Assembly (NCBI RefSeq): GCF_042651785.1 | Contig: NZ_JBHSEC010000020.1 | Location: 246,340-310,339, forward strand | DNA: 64,000 nucleotides | Reading direction: 5' to 3' | Source: Chungangia koreensis | GTDB lineage: Bacteria; Bacillota; Bacilli; Bacillales_A; Planococcaceae | In this document: piece after piece, positions 50,573-58,561 of the stretch | Layout of the letters: the number at the start of each line of letters is the position of its first letter | Numbering within the stretch: the first letter of the stretch is position 1 | The notes under the pieces: model-generated | Database searches by the model: none | Seen by the model: only the letters and a program-made list of their open reading frames with translations | What the model was told of the DNA's origin: nothing | Translations under genes and position numbers: made by a program

Positions 50573-50611
50573 CAATCCTCTTCAACACTTATGTTGAGGG
50601 GGATTTTCTTT
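50573..50611 (+). terminator. Terminator of helD
   Basis: AATCCTCTTCAACA and TGTTGAGGGGGATT arms, then TTCTTTT. Confidence 0.85.
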
Positions 50612-50694
50612 TACATACAATTAGGAAACGGAGGTCATTGTAGGAAGATTCTTTTAAAGTTATACTTTATATACCAAATTTAAGGAGATTTATA

Positions 50695-52122
50695 GTGAGA
50701 AAAAGTATACTACTCATTTGCCTACTGTATGGAGCAGGATTACTATTTTCCCTTTGGCTCTTTAGTCATAAGCCGGTCATCTTGGAAGATGCCGGTCAAT
50801 TGCTGCCTACTAAGATTAAACAGGTTCATCGTGCTACAAGTGAAGAGAAAATGCAAAACTGGCTGAAAAACGCAATCGATCAAGATGAAAAGATTTCCGT
50901 CGCTGGGATGCAGCATAGCCAGGGTGGCCATACATACTATCCGAATGCCACAGTGGTCGATATGAAGAATTATGATAGAATCCTTGAATATGATCCTAAT
51001 GAAAAAACGATTACCGTTCAAAGCGGAGCTACCTGGGAGGATATCCAGGAGAAGATTAACCCCGATCACCTCTCGGTTCGTGTCATGCAGTCACAAAATA
51101 TATTTACTATCGGTGGATCGATCAGTGTGAATGCCCATGGAAGAGATATTCGCTATGGTTCTCTTATTAAAAGCATAGAATCGTTCAGGCTTCTCACTCC
51201 TGAAGCAAAGATTATCAATGTCAGTCGAACTGAAAATAGTGAGCTATTCCCTTTAGTTATTGGTGGATATGGTCTATTCGGTATTATTCTCGATGTTACC
51301 TTGCATCTGACAGATGATGAACTTTATCAAATCCGTTCAAAATCAATCGATTACGAAGATTATCCGAATTATTTCAAGAATGAAGTTCAACAAAATGATG
51401 ATATTCGAATGCATATTGCGAGAATATCCGTAGCTCCAGATACCTTACTTCGAAATATGTATGTGACAGATTATGAATTTGTAGAGAACCAAGATCTCTT
51501 AGGGAATTATACAAAGTTAAAAAGAGAAAAACTTGTTGCACCTCAAAAATTTATGCTCGGGCTTTCACGCTATAGCGACTCTAAAAAGAACCTGCTTTGG
51601 GAATTACAAGAAAAATTATATGTCGGACAAGATGGCAACTACATTACACGTAACAATGCCATGCGTGGAGCCAGTAAATTTATGGAGTATGAAAACCCGA
51701 ACAAAACAGAAATCTTGCAAGAGTATTTTGTTCCAGTTGATGGATTTACTAACTATATCGATGATTTACGAGGAGTACTTGAAGAAGAGGAGCTAAATCT
51801 ACTGAATATCACAGTCCGTTATGTCAATGAGGACGAAGAAGCAGTAATGTCTTATGCTAAAGAAGATATGTTTGCTCTTGTCTTGTTAATTAATCAAGGA
51901 AAAAGTAAAAGTGAAATTGAAAAAACGGGAAATGTGATCCAGAAAATGATCGATGTTACCTTAAAGCATGATGGTTCGTATTACTTGCCCTATTATCCTT
52001 ACCCTACGCAGGAACAAATGGACGAGGCCTATCCTCGAAACAGTGAGTTTTTCCAGCTGAAGAAACACTTCGATCCAAATGAAGTTTTTATGAACCTTTT
52101 TTATAAGGAGTACAGCCAATGA
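50695..52122 (+). CDS. Membrane-anchored FAD-binding oxidoreductase (BBE/VAO-like)
   Basis: 475 residues, GTG start after AAGGAG. An N-terminal membrane segment (about 4-22) is followed by a VAO-type FAD domain: AGMQHSQGGHTYYPNATVVD, ITVQSGATWEDIQEKINP, IFTIGGSISVNAHGRDIRYG and VIGGYGLFGIILDVTL. The C-terminal substrate domain ends LKKHFDPNEVFMNLFY, as in L-gulonolactone oxidase and alditol oxidase relatives. Substrate unknown; the anchor puts catalysis at or outside the membrane. Overlaps the next gene by four bases. Confidence 0.8.
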   Translation: MRKSILLICLLYGAGLLFSLWLFSHKPVILEDAGQLLPTKIKQVHRATSEEKMQNWLKNAIDQDEKISVAGMQHSQGGHTYYPNATVVDMKNYDRILEYDPNEKTITVQSGATWEDIQEKINPDHLSVRVMQSQNIFTIGGSISVNAHGRDIRYGSLIKSIESFRLLTPEAKIINVSRTENSELFPLVIGGYGLFGIILDVTLHLTDDELYQIRSKSIDYEDYPNYFKNEVQQNDDIRMHIARISVAPDTLLRNMYVTDYEFVENQDLLGNYTKLKREKLVAPQKFMLGLSRYSDSKKNLLWELQEKLYVGQDGNYITRNNAMRGASKFMEYENPNKTEILQEYFVPVDGFTNYIDDLRGVLEEEELNLLNITVRYVNEDEEAVMSYAKEDMFALVLLINQGKSKSEIEKTGNVIQKMIDVTLKHDGSYYLPYYPYPTQEQMDEAYPRNSEFFQLKKHFDPNEVFMNLFYKEYSQ

Positions 52123-52655
52123 ATTTCCGTCAGTTTCTCATCAGCCAAAGCATCATATTCACAGCAAGTAGTCTGGTCTTTCCGTTTTATTTATTGTTCA
52201 TTAAAAATGTTGGGGATAGCTATTCTCAATTTGGGTGGGCCTATGGGTTGTTTACCTTAACCGCTGCCCTTTCCTATCCGGTCATCGGTCGTCTTGGAGA
52301 TCGGTTTGGTGATAAGAATATGCTGCTTATTTATACATTAGGCATGGCAGCTATCATGTTGGTAATCCCGCTTCTCTATCTTGTGTGGCAAGTGTATATA
52401 ATACAGATCATCATGGGGATCCTGGGTGCGATTCAAAAAAATACAGAAAAAGCATTCTTAGCTCGTACTAATGAGCCTGACACTGCTGGTAAGCAGATTG
52501 GAAACTACCATCTGCACATTTCACTTTGGAGTGCGTTCGGCATTATTCTAACAGGCTACTTAATTGATTTCTTAACAGTTGCAAGTCTATTCTATTTGAT
52601 TTCATTTGTTTATATCATCGCATCTATTATTCTTCTTAAAAGGGAAAAAGCATAA
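52119..52655 (+). CDS. Half-size MFS transporter-like protein
   Basis: 178 residues and about six membrane segments, equal to the N-terminal half of an MFS transporter. Motif A is GRLGDRFGDKN between segments 2 and 3. It ends cleanly with LLKREKA and no trace of a second half downstream. Start ATG 52119 overlaps the oxidoreductase stop, so the two are translationally coupled. It may work as a dimer or assist export of the oxidase product; a truncation is the alternative. Confidence 0.68.
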   Translation: MNFRQFLISQSIIFTASSLVFPFYLLFIKNVGDSYSQFGWAYGLFTLTAALSYPVIGRLGDRFGDKNMLLIYTLGMAAIMLVIPLLYLVWQVYIIQIIMGILGAIQKNTEKAFLARTNEPDTAGKQIGNYHLHISLWSAFGIILTGYLIDFLTVASLFYLISFVYIIASIILLKREKA

Positions 52656-52749
52656 CTTAAAGACCGTCTGTTTGTAAGCTAAGTAATTGTTCCATAGAGA
52701 ATAATGTATAGGCGGTGAGGAAGTTACCCGATTAAATAATCGAAAGCAC

Positions 52750-52782
52750 AGGAGGCCACTACCTCCTTTTTCTTTTTTAAAA
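52750..52782 (+). terminator. Terminator of the oxidoreductase-MFS operon
   Basis: AGGAGG and CCTCCT arms around CCACTA, then T5CT6. Confidence 0.8.
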
Positions 52783-52849
52783 ACATGGTATCGGATTTTT
52801 TAATTTCTGAGGCAGTGTTTAAAGTGACGATGATATTCATTCTCAATTA

Positions 52850-52864
52850 GATAATTAAATTATC
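52850..52864. promoter_or_regulatory. Palindrome upstream of the CDF promoter
   Basis: GATAATTAAATTATC is a perfect 15-bp palindrome eight bases upstream of the -35 box. It resembles Fur-superfamily operators but with altered spacing. Confidence 0.5.
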
Positions 52865-52871
52865 AATTGGA

Positions 52872-52922
52872 TTGACAAGGCAATCCATTAGAATTAAAAT
52901 TAAATTATAATGATTATAATTT
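52872..52922 (+). promoter_or_regulatory. Sigma-A promoter with a perfect PerR-type box
   Basis: TTGACA (52872-52877), 17-base spacer, TAAAAT (52895-52900). Directly over the start of transcription lies a perfect 21-bp palindrome (52902-52922) containing TTATAATGATTATAA, the PerR consensus 7-1-7 box. Binding there would block initiation of the CDF gene. Confidence 0.75.
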
Positions 52923-52936
52923 AGGGAGTGAATCAC

Positions 52937-53788
52937 TTGCCGGAAGATACATTAAAATACAAAAAGAATAAGACTCTTTTCATCTGGGCGGCTTCTTTAA
53001 CTCTGTTCTTTGCTTTCATTGAAATCCTTTATGGATTTATATCCGGCTCCTTAATGATGATGGGCGACGGCGTTCATATGGGCTCGGATGCCATATCGTT
53101 GATCCTCTCTCTAATCGCTACCATTATGGCTACTAAAGCAGCAACCAAAAACAAGACATTCGGCTTCAAAAGATTCGAACCCATCGCTGCATTTATCAAT
53201 GGATTAACTTTATTGATCATTCCGATCTTTATCATTACGGAAGCGATCAGCCGGATGGTGAATCCAATAGAGATCTTCCCCAACCAAATGTTAGTCGTCG
53301 GTACAATCGGGTTGGTCATAAACGGGATTGTCGGATACATTCTTTCTAAGGCAAATTCAAACTTGAATGTTAAAAGTGCGATGCTTCACGTTTTAGCTGA
53401 CTTATTCACAAGTGTGAGTGTTGTCATTGCCGCTTTGGGAATTAAATATTTTGGACTGACTTGGTTAGATCCTATTGGGAGTATCATTACTTCAATCATC
53501 ATTATTGTTGGTGGACTAAAGATTACGAAGGAAGCATTCAATATATTGATGGAAGGTACACCTAACGGTTATTCCGTAACTACTATTGAACAGGTAGTCA
53601 AAGACGTCGAAAACAATCTAACCGTTAAAGATATTAAAGTTTGGTGTACGAACGAATCCGAAGTCTTCACAATGATTCAAGTGATTTCAGCAATGGAAAA
53701 TGATAGTAATCTGCAACAAACGATTAGAGAAAAAATCTCAGACACCATTAACATCCCATTAAAAAACATTTACGTGAACGTAAATTAA
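52937..53788 (+). CDS. CDF metal exporter, CzcD/ZitB-type, under a PerR-like operator
   Basis: 283 residues from TTG 52937, eight bases after AGGGAG; the GTG at 52928 overlaps that site. Six membrane segments. First metal site MMMGDGVHMGSDAISLI (Asp-x3-His-x4-Asp), second SAMLHVLADLFTSVSVV (His-x3-Asp). C-terminal cytoplasmic domain (about 200-283) with LKDIKVWCT-like strand. The family exports Zn2+, Cd2+, Co2+ or Fe2+. The PerR-type box suggests derepression by peroxide or iron limitation, hence possibly Fe2+/Mn2+ homeostasis; this is inference. Confidence 0.85.
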   Translation: MPEDTLKYKKNKTLFIWAASLTLFFAFIEILYGFISGSLMMMGDGVHMGSDAISLILSLIATIMATKAATKNKTFGFKRFEPIAAFINGLTLLIIPIFIITEAISRMVNPIEIFPNQMLVVGTIGLVINGIVGYILSKANSNLNVKSAMLHVLADLFTSVSVVIAALGIKYFGLTWLDPIGSIITSIIIIVGGLKITKEAFNILMEGTPNGYSVTTIEQVVKDVENNLTVKDIKVWCTNESEVFTMIQVISAMENDSNLQQTIREKISDTINIPLKNIYVNVN

Positions 53789-53918
53789 TCGCCATTACGG
53801 ATTAGTAAATTCCCCTCGGCACATGTGTTGAGGGGAACAATTCACACATATACAAACCAAAGATGATTTAGAAATAGTCGAGTACTATGTGCATGGATCT
53901 ATATAACCTGTATTACTA

Positions 53919-53960
53919 AAAACACCTGCAAACGTTAATTTCAACGTTTGCAGGTGTTTC
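53919..53960 (-). terminator. Terminator of the orphan tRNA-Leu
   Basis: Minus strand: AAACACCTGCAAACGTT and AACGTTTGCAGGTGTTT arms, near-perfect 17-bp stem. Confidence 0.85.
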
Positions 53961-53977
53961 ATAGTTTCAATAAGATA

Positions 53978-54059
53978 TACCGGTGGTCGGGGTCGAACCG
54001 ACACTCCTCTCGGAACACGATTTTGAGTCGTGCGCGTCTGCCAATTCCGCCACACCGGC
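53978..54059 (-). tRNA. tRNA-Leu (CAA), orphan copy
   Basis: Anticodon loop CTCAAAA within CACGA/TCGTG stem, long variable arm, GTTCGA T-loop. No encoded CCA; first pair is G-U. Nearly identical to the last tRNA of the array (61308-61389) except in the variable arm. Confidence 0.93.
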
Positions 54060-54160
54060 AAATGAGTGTTAGGCTTCGGAAAAGCCATAAATTATTATGC
54101 TATGAAATCATTCTTCAGTCAAGGGTAATTTTCAGACGCGTCATGATTGTTTTGAGGATT

Positions 54161-54195
54161 TAAAAACACCAACCATATAATCGGTCGGTGGTTCC
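54161..54195 (-). terminator. Terminator of the 40-residue gene
   Basis: Minus strand: CACCGACC and GGTTGGTG arms then TTTTTA, directly after the stop. Confidence 0.75.
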
Positions 54196-54318
54196 TTATC
54201 CCGCATTTTGTTGTAATTCCAAATAGATTTTTCGTGCCGCCTCTTCAGCTTTTTCAGGGCATTTTTCGTAAACTGTGATTAGTTTATTTTCAATTATGAA
54301 ATTCCATTGTTTTGTCAT
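54196..54318 (-). CDS. 40-residue soluble protein
   Basis: ATG 54318 follows AGAGGAG and encodes MTKQWNFIIENKLITVYEKC then PEKAEEAARKIYLELQQNAG. A short strand pair and an amphipathic helix; no membrane segment. It has a good ribosome binding site and its own terminator, so it is a credible small gene. Family not recognised. Confidence 0.6.
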   Translation of the reverse strand: MTKQWNFIIENKLITVYEKCPEKAEEAARKIYLELQQNAG

Positions 54319-54379
54319 GTTTTTGTTCTCCTCTCTCTATGGTGTACTTTCTATTTACCCATCTTTCATTTCACATAAA

Positions 54380-54406
54380 CAAAAGACCCTTCGATTGAAG
54401 GGTCTC
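54380..54406. terminator. Terminator of the LLM oxidoreductase gene
   Basis: AGACCCTTC and GAAGGGTCT arms; TTTTG follows on the minus strand. Confidence 0.8.
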
Positions 54407-54412
54407 CGTCAC

Positions 54413-55468
54413 TTATTCTCCTACTTCTTTTTCCCACTCTGCGACCCGTTGCCGGACAAGGGGTGCTACTTCTTTCCCCAGTAATTCGATTGCCTTCATG
54501 ACGTCTTCATGAGGCATGGAACCGACCGGTACGTGAAGCATGAATCGCGTAACTCCTACATTTTGTCGGAGGAAGACAATTTTCTCAGCAACTGTTTCAA
54601 CATCTCCAACATAGAGGGCACCTTCAAGACTGCGCGCTTGGTCAAATGTTGCTCTTGTGTATGGACCCCATCCTCTTTCTCTGCCTAATACATTCATCGC
54701 TTGTTGAGTAGGCGGGAAGAACTTCTCAACTGCAATGTCGGTCGTCTCCGCGACAAATCCATGTGAATGGGATGCGACTGTCAACTTGGATGGATCGTGC
54801 CCAGCCTGCTTTGCAGCTCGGTAGTAAAGATCTACATGTGGTGCAAACTGAAGAGGACTACCGCCAATAATGGCTAAAACCAATGGGAGACCCAATAATC
54901 CTGCACGGGCGACGGATTCCGGTGTACCCCCACTGGCAATCCAAACCGGAAGTGGATCTTGGACCGGTCGTGGATAGACCCCTCTGTTATTAATAGAAGG
55001 TCGATGTTCACCCTCCCACGTCACCATTTCGGATTCCCTAACCTTTAACAGTAAATCCAACTTCTCTTCATATAGCTCGTTATAATCTTTAAGGTCTTGT
55101 CCAAATAGAGGAAATGACTCGATGAATGAACCTCGCCCAGCCATGATTTCTGCACGTCCATTTGAAATCGCATCAAGAGTGGAAAACTGTTGGAACACCC
55201 GCACAGGATCGTCGGACGATAAGACAGTAACCGCGCTTGTCAATCGGATCCGCTTCGTCCTGGAGGCTGCTGCAGCTAAAATAATTGCTGGCGCAGATGC
55301 CGCGTAATCTTTTCGATGGTGTTCCCCTACTCCGAACACATCCAAACCAACATCATCTGCCAATACTATTTCTTCGATTACATTGCGAATCCGTTCATCA
55401 TGACTTAGTACATTTCCCGTATTAACCTCGGGTGTCGTTTCTACGAATGTTGTAATTCCTATTTCCAT
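54413..55468 (-). CDS. LLM-class flavin-dependent oxidoreductase
   Basis: 351 residues from ATG 55468 (AAAGGCGG upstream; an ATG seven codons earlier overlaps the site). Luciferase-like TIM barrel: MEIGITTFVETTPEVNTGNV, LDVFGVGEHHRKDYAASAPA, IRLTSAVTVLSSDDPVRVFQ, GRAEIMAGRGSF, WIASGGTPESVARAGLLGLP. Uses reduced flavin; substrate unknown. Common as single gene in Bacillales. Confidence 0.87.
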   Translation of the reverse strand: MEIGITTFVETTPEVNTGNVLSHDERIRNVIEEIVLADDVGLDVFGVGEHHRKDYAASAPAIILAAAASRTKRIRLTSAVTVLSSDDPVRVFQQFSTLDAISNGRAEIMAGRGSFIESFPLFGQDLKDYNELYEEKLDLLLKVRESEMVTWEGEHRPSINNRGVYPRPVQDPLPVWIASGGTPESVARAGLLGLPLVLAIIGGSPLQFAPHVDLYYRAAKQAGHDPSKLTVASHSHGFVAETTDIAVEKFFPPTQQAMNVLGRERGWGPYTRATFDQARSLEGALYVGDVETVAEKIVFLRQNVGVTRFMLHVPVGSMPHEDVMKAIELLGKEVAPLVRQRVAEWEKEVGE

Positions 55469-55564
55469 ATACCAAAACCGCCTTTTCATTTATCTCAATC
55501 CATATTTAAATTGTACCTTACATAGTTTAATGAAGTACAAACATCCTAACTTACCTTCAATTAT

Positions 55565-55598
55565 TAAAAGCTCCTGAGATTCACCCAAGGAGCTTTGT
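55565..55598 (-). terminator. Terminator of the DoxX gene
   Basis: Minus strand: AAAGCTCCT and AGGAGCTTT arms, TTAAT tail. Confidence 0.75.
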
Positions 55599-55607
55599 GA
55601 TCATCGT

Positions 55608-56000
55608 TTAATTTACCTTTCTCACCGGTTGGCTTTCGAATAAGCCTTTAAAGGATTCCCGGTAGCACCAAGCTAAAAATACTTCCAAGAGCGCAACCAC
55701 AATTGCCAATAGCAACAATTCCGAGTCAACAAATACATGAAAAGCAAAAATGTTAACGACCAGACTTGCTAAAACGACTAAAGCTAAAGGAACAAAACGC
55801 CCGATGATTAAGAATAAGCCTGCTACGATTTCTATCCCTTTTTCTAAAGCAAGTAAATAGCCGCTCCCTAAAAAGTCCATTGCCGCTGGACTAGTAGGAA
55901 CAAATGGTTCAAATCCAAATAAAACAGCGTACCCGTTCAATCCAGCACCTAAAAAGATTGCACCTAACAATACTTCAGCAACTCGTATTATGATTTTCAC
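55608..56000 (-). CDS. DoxX-family membrane protein
   Basis: 130 residues from GTG 56000, eight bases after GGGGAGG; the frame extends upstream into the LysR gene end without a site. Four membrane segments: VAEVLLGAIFLGAGLNGYAV, YLLALEKGIEIVAGLFLIIG, VPLALVVLASLVVNIFAFHV, LLLLAIVVALLEVFLAWCYR. The Glu-rich second helix and FLGAGLNG are DoxX-like. Role unknown; linked in some bacteria to redox stress. Lies just downstream of the LysR gene on the same strand. Confidence 0.72.
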   Translation of the reverse strand: MKIIIRVAEVLLGAIFLGAGLNGYAVLFGFEPFVPTSPAAMDFLGSGYLLALEKGIEIVAGLFLIIGRFVPLALVVLASLVVNIFAFHVFVDSELLLLAIVVALLEVFLAWCYRESFKGLFESQPVRKVN

Positions 56001-56064
56001 AGTTCCTCCCCCCATACGATCATCTTTTTCATACCTATGATGAAAGTTGAACGTGTTAGTACCC

Positions 56065-57018
56065 TCAAATACCAAAAGGCTTATTTTCATTCAAAAATCC
56101 AATGAAGTCAGTAGCCACTTTCGAAAGAGGTGCTGATTTTCTATAGTACAACATGATCTTTCGAACAGAATGTTCATCATCAATTTTGTAAAAGAACAGT
56201 TTGTCTGTTTGTTCCAAGTAACGTGTGATTCCGGCACGAACAAACGAAATTCCTTTACCACTATTGGATAAATAGTAAGAGGTCAGTAATTGGTCAAGAT
56301 ACATTGACACCTTGGGAGTAAAGCCTGCTCTTCTACACATTTTCAGGCCTCTTGAATAAAGATCGTTCCCCTTTTTTAATAAGAGAAAGTTTTCATTTTC
56401 AAATTCCTTCAGGCTCACTTTCGGAAATAGTTCGTTTAAGTATTTCCCACTTCCTATTTCATCAAAAGACAGCCGGTAATTTTTCAGTTTATCGTTTACA
56501 TCGTACGAGCTGGGAACTGCTAAAAGAATTTGTTCTTCCGCCCAAACGAATGAATCAAACGATTTTGGATCCCTTTTTTCAACATCAATAATGACATCAA
56601 AAACACCCGATCTTAGACACTTAATCAAATCATCCGCATTAGCCTCCATGAGGTTTACCGTATAATCCGGATATTCTCTTTTAAATTCCTGTACGATTGC
56701 AGGTAAAGTATACGCACAAAAAAAGGAAGAGCCACCTACATTAATAACCTTTCGATTATTGTCCTCAAAACTTTTGAAATATGTTTTCATTTCATTTTCT
56801 ATTTCCATGATCTTCTCAATACACTCAATGTAATACTCACCCGCTGGTGTTAATCGGACCGGATTGCTGCTTCGATCAAAGATCGGAAGTCCAACTTTTT
56901 CTTCTACTTTTTTAATTGCCGAACTCAAGGCAGGCTGTGAAATATATAACTCCTCTGCTGCTTTGGAAAAGCTCTTATGTAGATAAACCGAATAAACGTA
57001 CCCCATATTTTTAAGCAT
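56065..57018 (-). CDS. LysR-family transcriptional regulator
   Basis: 317 residues. N-terminal winged helix-turn-helix (1-60): YVYSVYLHKSFSKAAEELYI, SQPALSSAIKKVEEKVGLPI, FDRSSNPVRLTPAGEYYIE. The effector-binding domain covers about 90-300. It is divergent from the aminotransferase-symporter-aminotransferase cluster, so it most likely controls that cluster and responds to its substrate. The 170-base shared intergenic region is AT-rich. Confidence 0.88.
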   Translation of the reverse strand: MLKNMGYVYSVYLHKSFSKAAEELYISQPALSSAIKKVEEKVGLPIFDRSSNPVRLTPAGEYYIECIEKIMEIENEMKTYFKSFEDNNRKVINVGGSSFFCAYTLPAIVQEFKREYPDYTVNLMEANADDLIKCLRSGVFDVIIDVEKRDPKSFDSFVWAEEQILLAVPSSYDVNDKLKNYRLSFDEIGSGKYLNELFPKVSLKEFENENFLLLKKGNDLYSRGLKMCRRAGFTPKVSMYLDQLLTSYYLSNSGKGISFVRAGITRYLEQTDKLFFYKIDDEHSVRKIMLYYRKSAPLSKVATDFIGFLNENKPFGI

Positions 57019-57187
57019 GATTTTCCCCTTAAAAGTCTAAAAGACCATCATCTATATAAATAAAACTATATACATTTATACACTTTTTGATATTGGTTTA
57101 AGTGACCGAAATTACTTAATATTATAACTACTGAAGCTAAAGATGCAAAGCATGCATTGCCATTATTAAAAGAAAGAGAGGAATAAA

Positions 57188-58402
57188 ATGAGATTAATAG
57201 AAGAGAAATTCATAAAACTTGGAGCTGACAATGCCCCAGGACAAGAAGTTCGTCAAAACATTACAGCAATTCATCTGCGTGGTGAAAAAATCAATGGGAT
57301 ACCTGTCGACTTTTCACACGGTGATGTAGATGCTTTTGAACCGATTCCAGGTTCATTAGAGCATTTCATTGACGGATATCATATTGGAGGCAAGCAAGCC
57401 TATACAGAATACCGCGGGAGTAAAAACATCCGTCAAGACGTAGCACAGAAGCTTTCCAAGTTTACTGGTTCCGTTATTGATGAAAATCAAAATCTAATCA
57501 TAACACCTGGTACACAAGGGGCACTCTTCCTGGCAATGGGCTCTATCATTGCAAGAGGAGATAAAGTTTCCATTGTTGAACCCGACTACTTTGCCAATCG
57601 AAAACTTGTTGAATTTTTCGACGGTGAAATCGTACCGATTAAAATGGACTACTTAAATACGAAGACATCTTCCGGTTTAGACTTAACTCAACTAGAAGAA
57701 GCATTTAAAAATGGAGTAAAGTTATTTTTATTCTCAAACCCCAATAACCCGACTGGTGTCATCTATTCTAAAGAGGAAATTCGCCAGATCGCAGAGCTTG
57801 CACAGAATTATGGCGCACAGGTCATTGTAGATGAGCTATACTCACGCCAAATTTTTGACGGACGCTCATACACTCACCTATGTGGAGAAAATATGATGGA
57901 CCCTGAAAACTTAATTACGATCATCGGTCCTTCAAAAACTGAGTCGCTGAGCGGATACCGTTTAGGAGTGGCATTTGGCTCCTCTCAAATTATTGACCGT
58001 ATGGAAAAGCTGCAGGCGATTGTATCACTTCGTGCAAGCGGCTATAGCCAAGCCGTATTAGCTTCTTGGTTTTCTGAACCCGAAGGTTGGATGAGTCAAA
58101 GAATTCAGGCCCATCAAGCCATTCGCGATGATTTACTTGGAAAGTTCAATTCTGCTGAAGGGTTTACCGTAAGGGCTACGGAGGGAGGTAGTTATATCTT
58201 CCCTAAAGTTCCCGAATTAGATGTAACCATTGGAGAGTTCACGAAGATCCTTCGACTTCAAGCAGATGTTACGGTAACGCCAGGAACGGAATTCGGTCCA
58301 CAATTTACCGATAGTTTTCGTATTAACTTCTCACAGAATCATGCAGCAGCGATTGATGCAATCGACCGCATAATTAAGGTGGTGGATTTGTACCGGAAAT
58401 GA
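57188..58402 (+). CDS. PLP-dependent aminotransferase (class I/II)
   Basis: 404 residues, fold type I. ITPGTQGALFLAMGSIIARG, FLFSNPNNPTGVIYSKEEIR, VIVDELYSRQIFDGRSYTHL (PLP Asp and Tyr), PLP Lys in IIGPSKTESLSGYRLGVAFG, and Arg in DSFRINFSQNHAA. Amino acid substrate unknown. RBS AGAGAGG before ATG 57188. First gene of the LysR-linked cluster; a terminator-like hairpin follows, so the later genes may have their own promoter. Confidence 0.85.
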   Translation: MRLIEEKFIKLGADNAPGQEVRQNITAIHLRGEKINGIPVDFSHGDVDAFEPIPGSLEHFIDGYHIGGKQAYTEYRGSKNIRQDVAQKLSKFTGSVIDENQNLIITPGTQGALFLAMGSIIARGDKVSIVEPDYFANRKLVEFFDGEIVPIKMDYLNTKTSSGLDLTQLEEAFKNGVKLFLFSNPNNPTGVIYSKEEIRQIAELAQNYGAQVIVDELYSRQIFDGRSYTHLCGENMMDPENLITIIGPSKTESLSGYRLGVAFGSSQIIDRMEKLQAIVSLRASGYSQAVLASWFSEPEGWMSQRIQAHQAIRDDLLGKFNSAEGFTVRATEGGSYIFPKVPELDVTIGEFTKILRLQADVTVTPGTEFGPQFTDSFRINFSQNHAAAIDAIDRIIKVVDLYRK

Positions 58403-58440
58403 GCTTAGGAACAAAGGAAGGATCAGGCGACTATTAGATG

Positions 58441-58475
58441 TGGCTCCATACAATTTAGGGGCCTCCTTTTCTCAA
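58441..58475 (+). terminator. Terminator-like hairpin after the first aminotransferase
   Basis: GGCTCC and GGGGCC arms around an AT loop, then TCCTTTT. Confidence 0.6.
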
Positions 58476-58503
58476 AAAAAGAGATAGTCATTTAACAACT
58501 AAA

Positions 58504-58517
58504 GGTAAGCGCTTACA
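58504..58517. promoter_or_regulatory. cre-like CcpA site
   Basis: GGTAAGCGCTTACA is a near-perfect palindrome with one mismatch to the cre consensus TGWAARCGYTWNCA. It stands 45 bases before the symporter gene, so carbon catabolite control of the transporter and the following gene is likely. Confidence 0.6.
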
Positions 58518-58561
58518 AATTATTTTTTATATTTATCAATTATAGTCAAGGGGGATTCATC

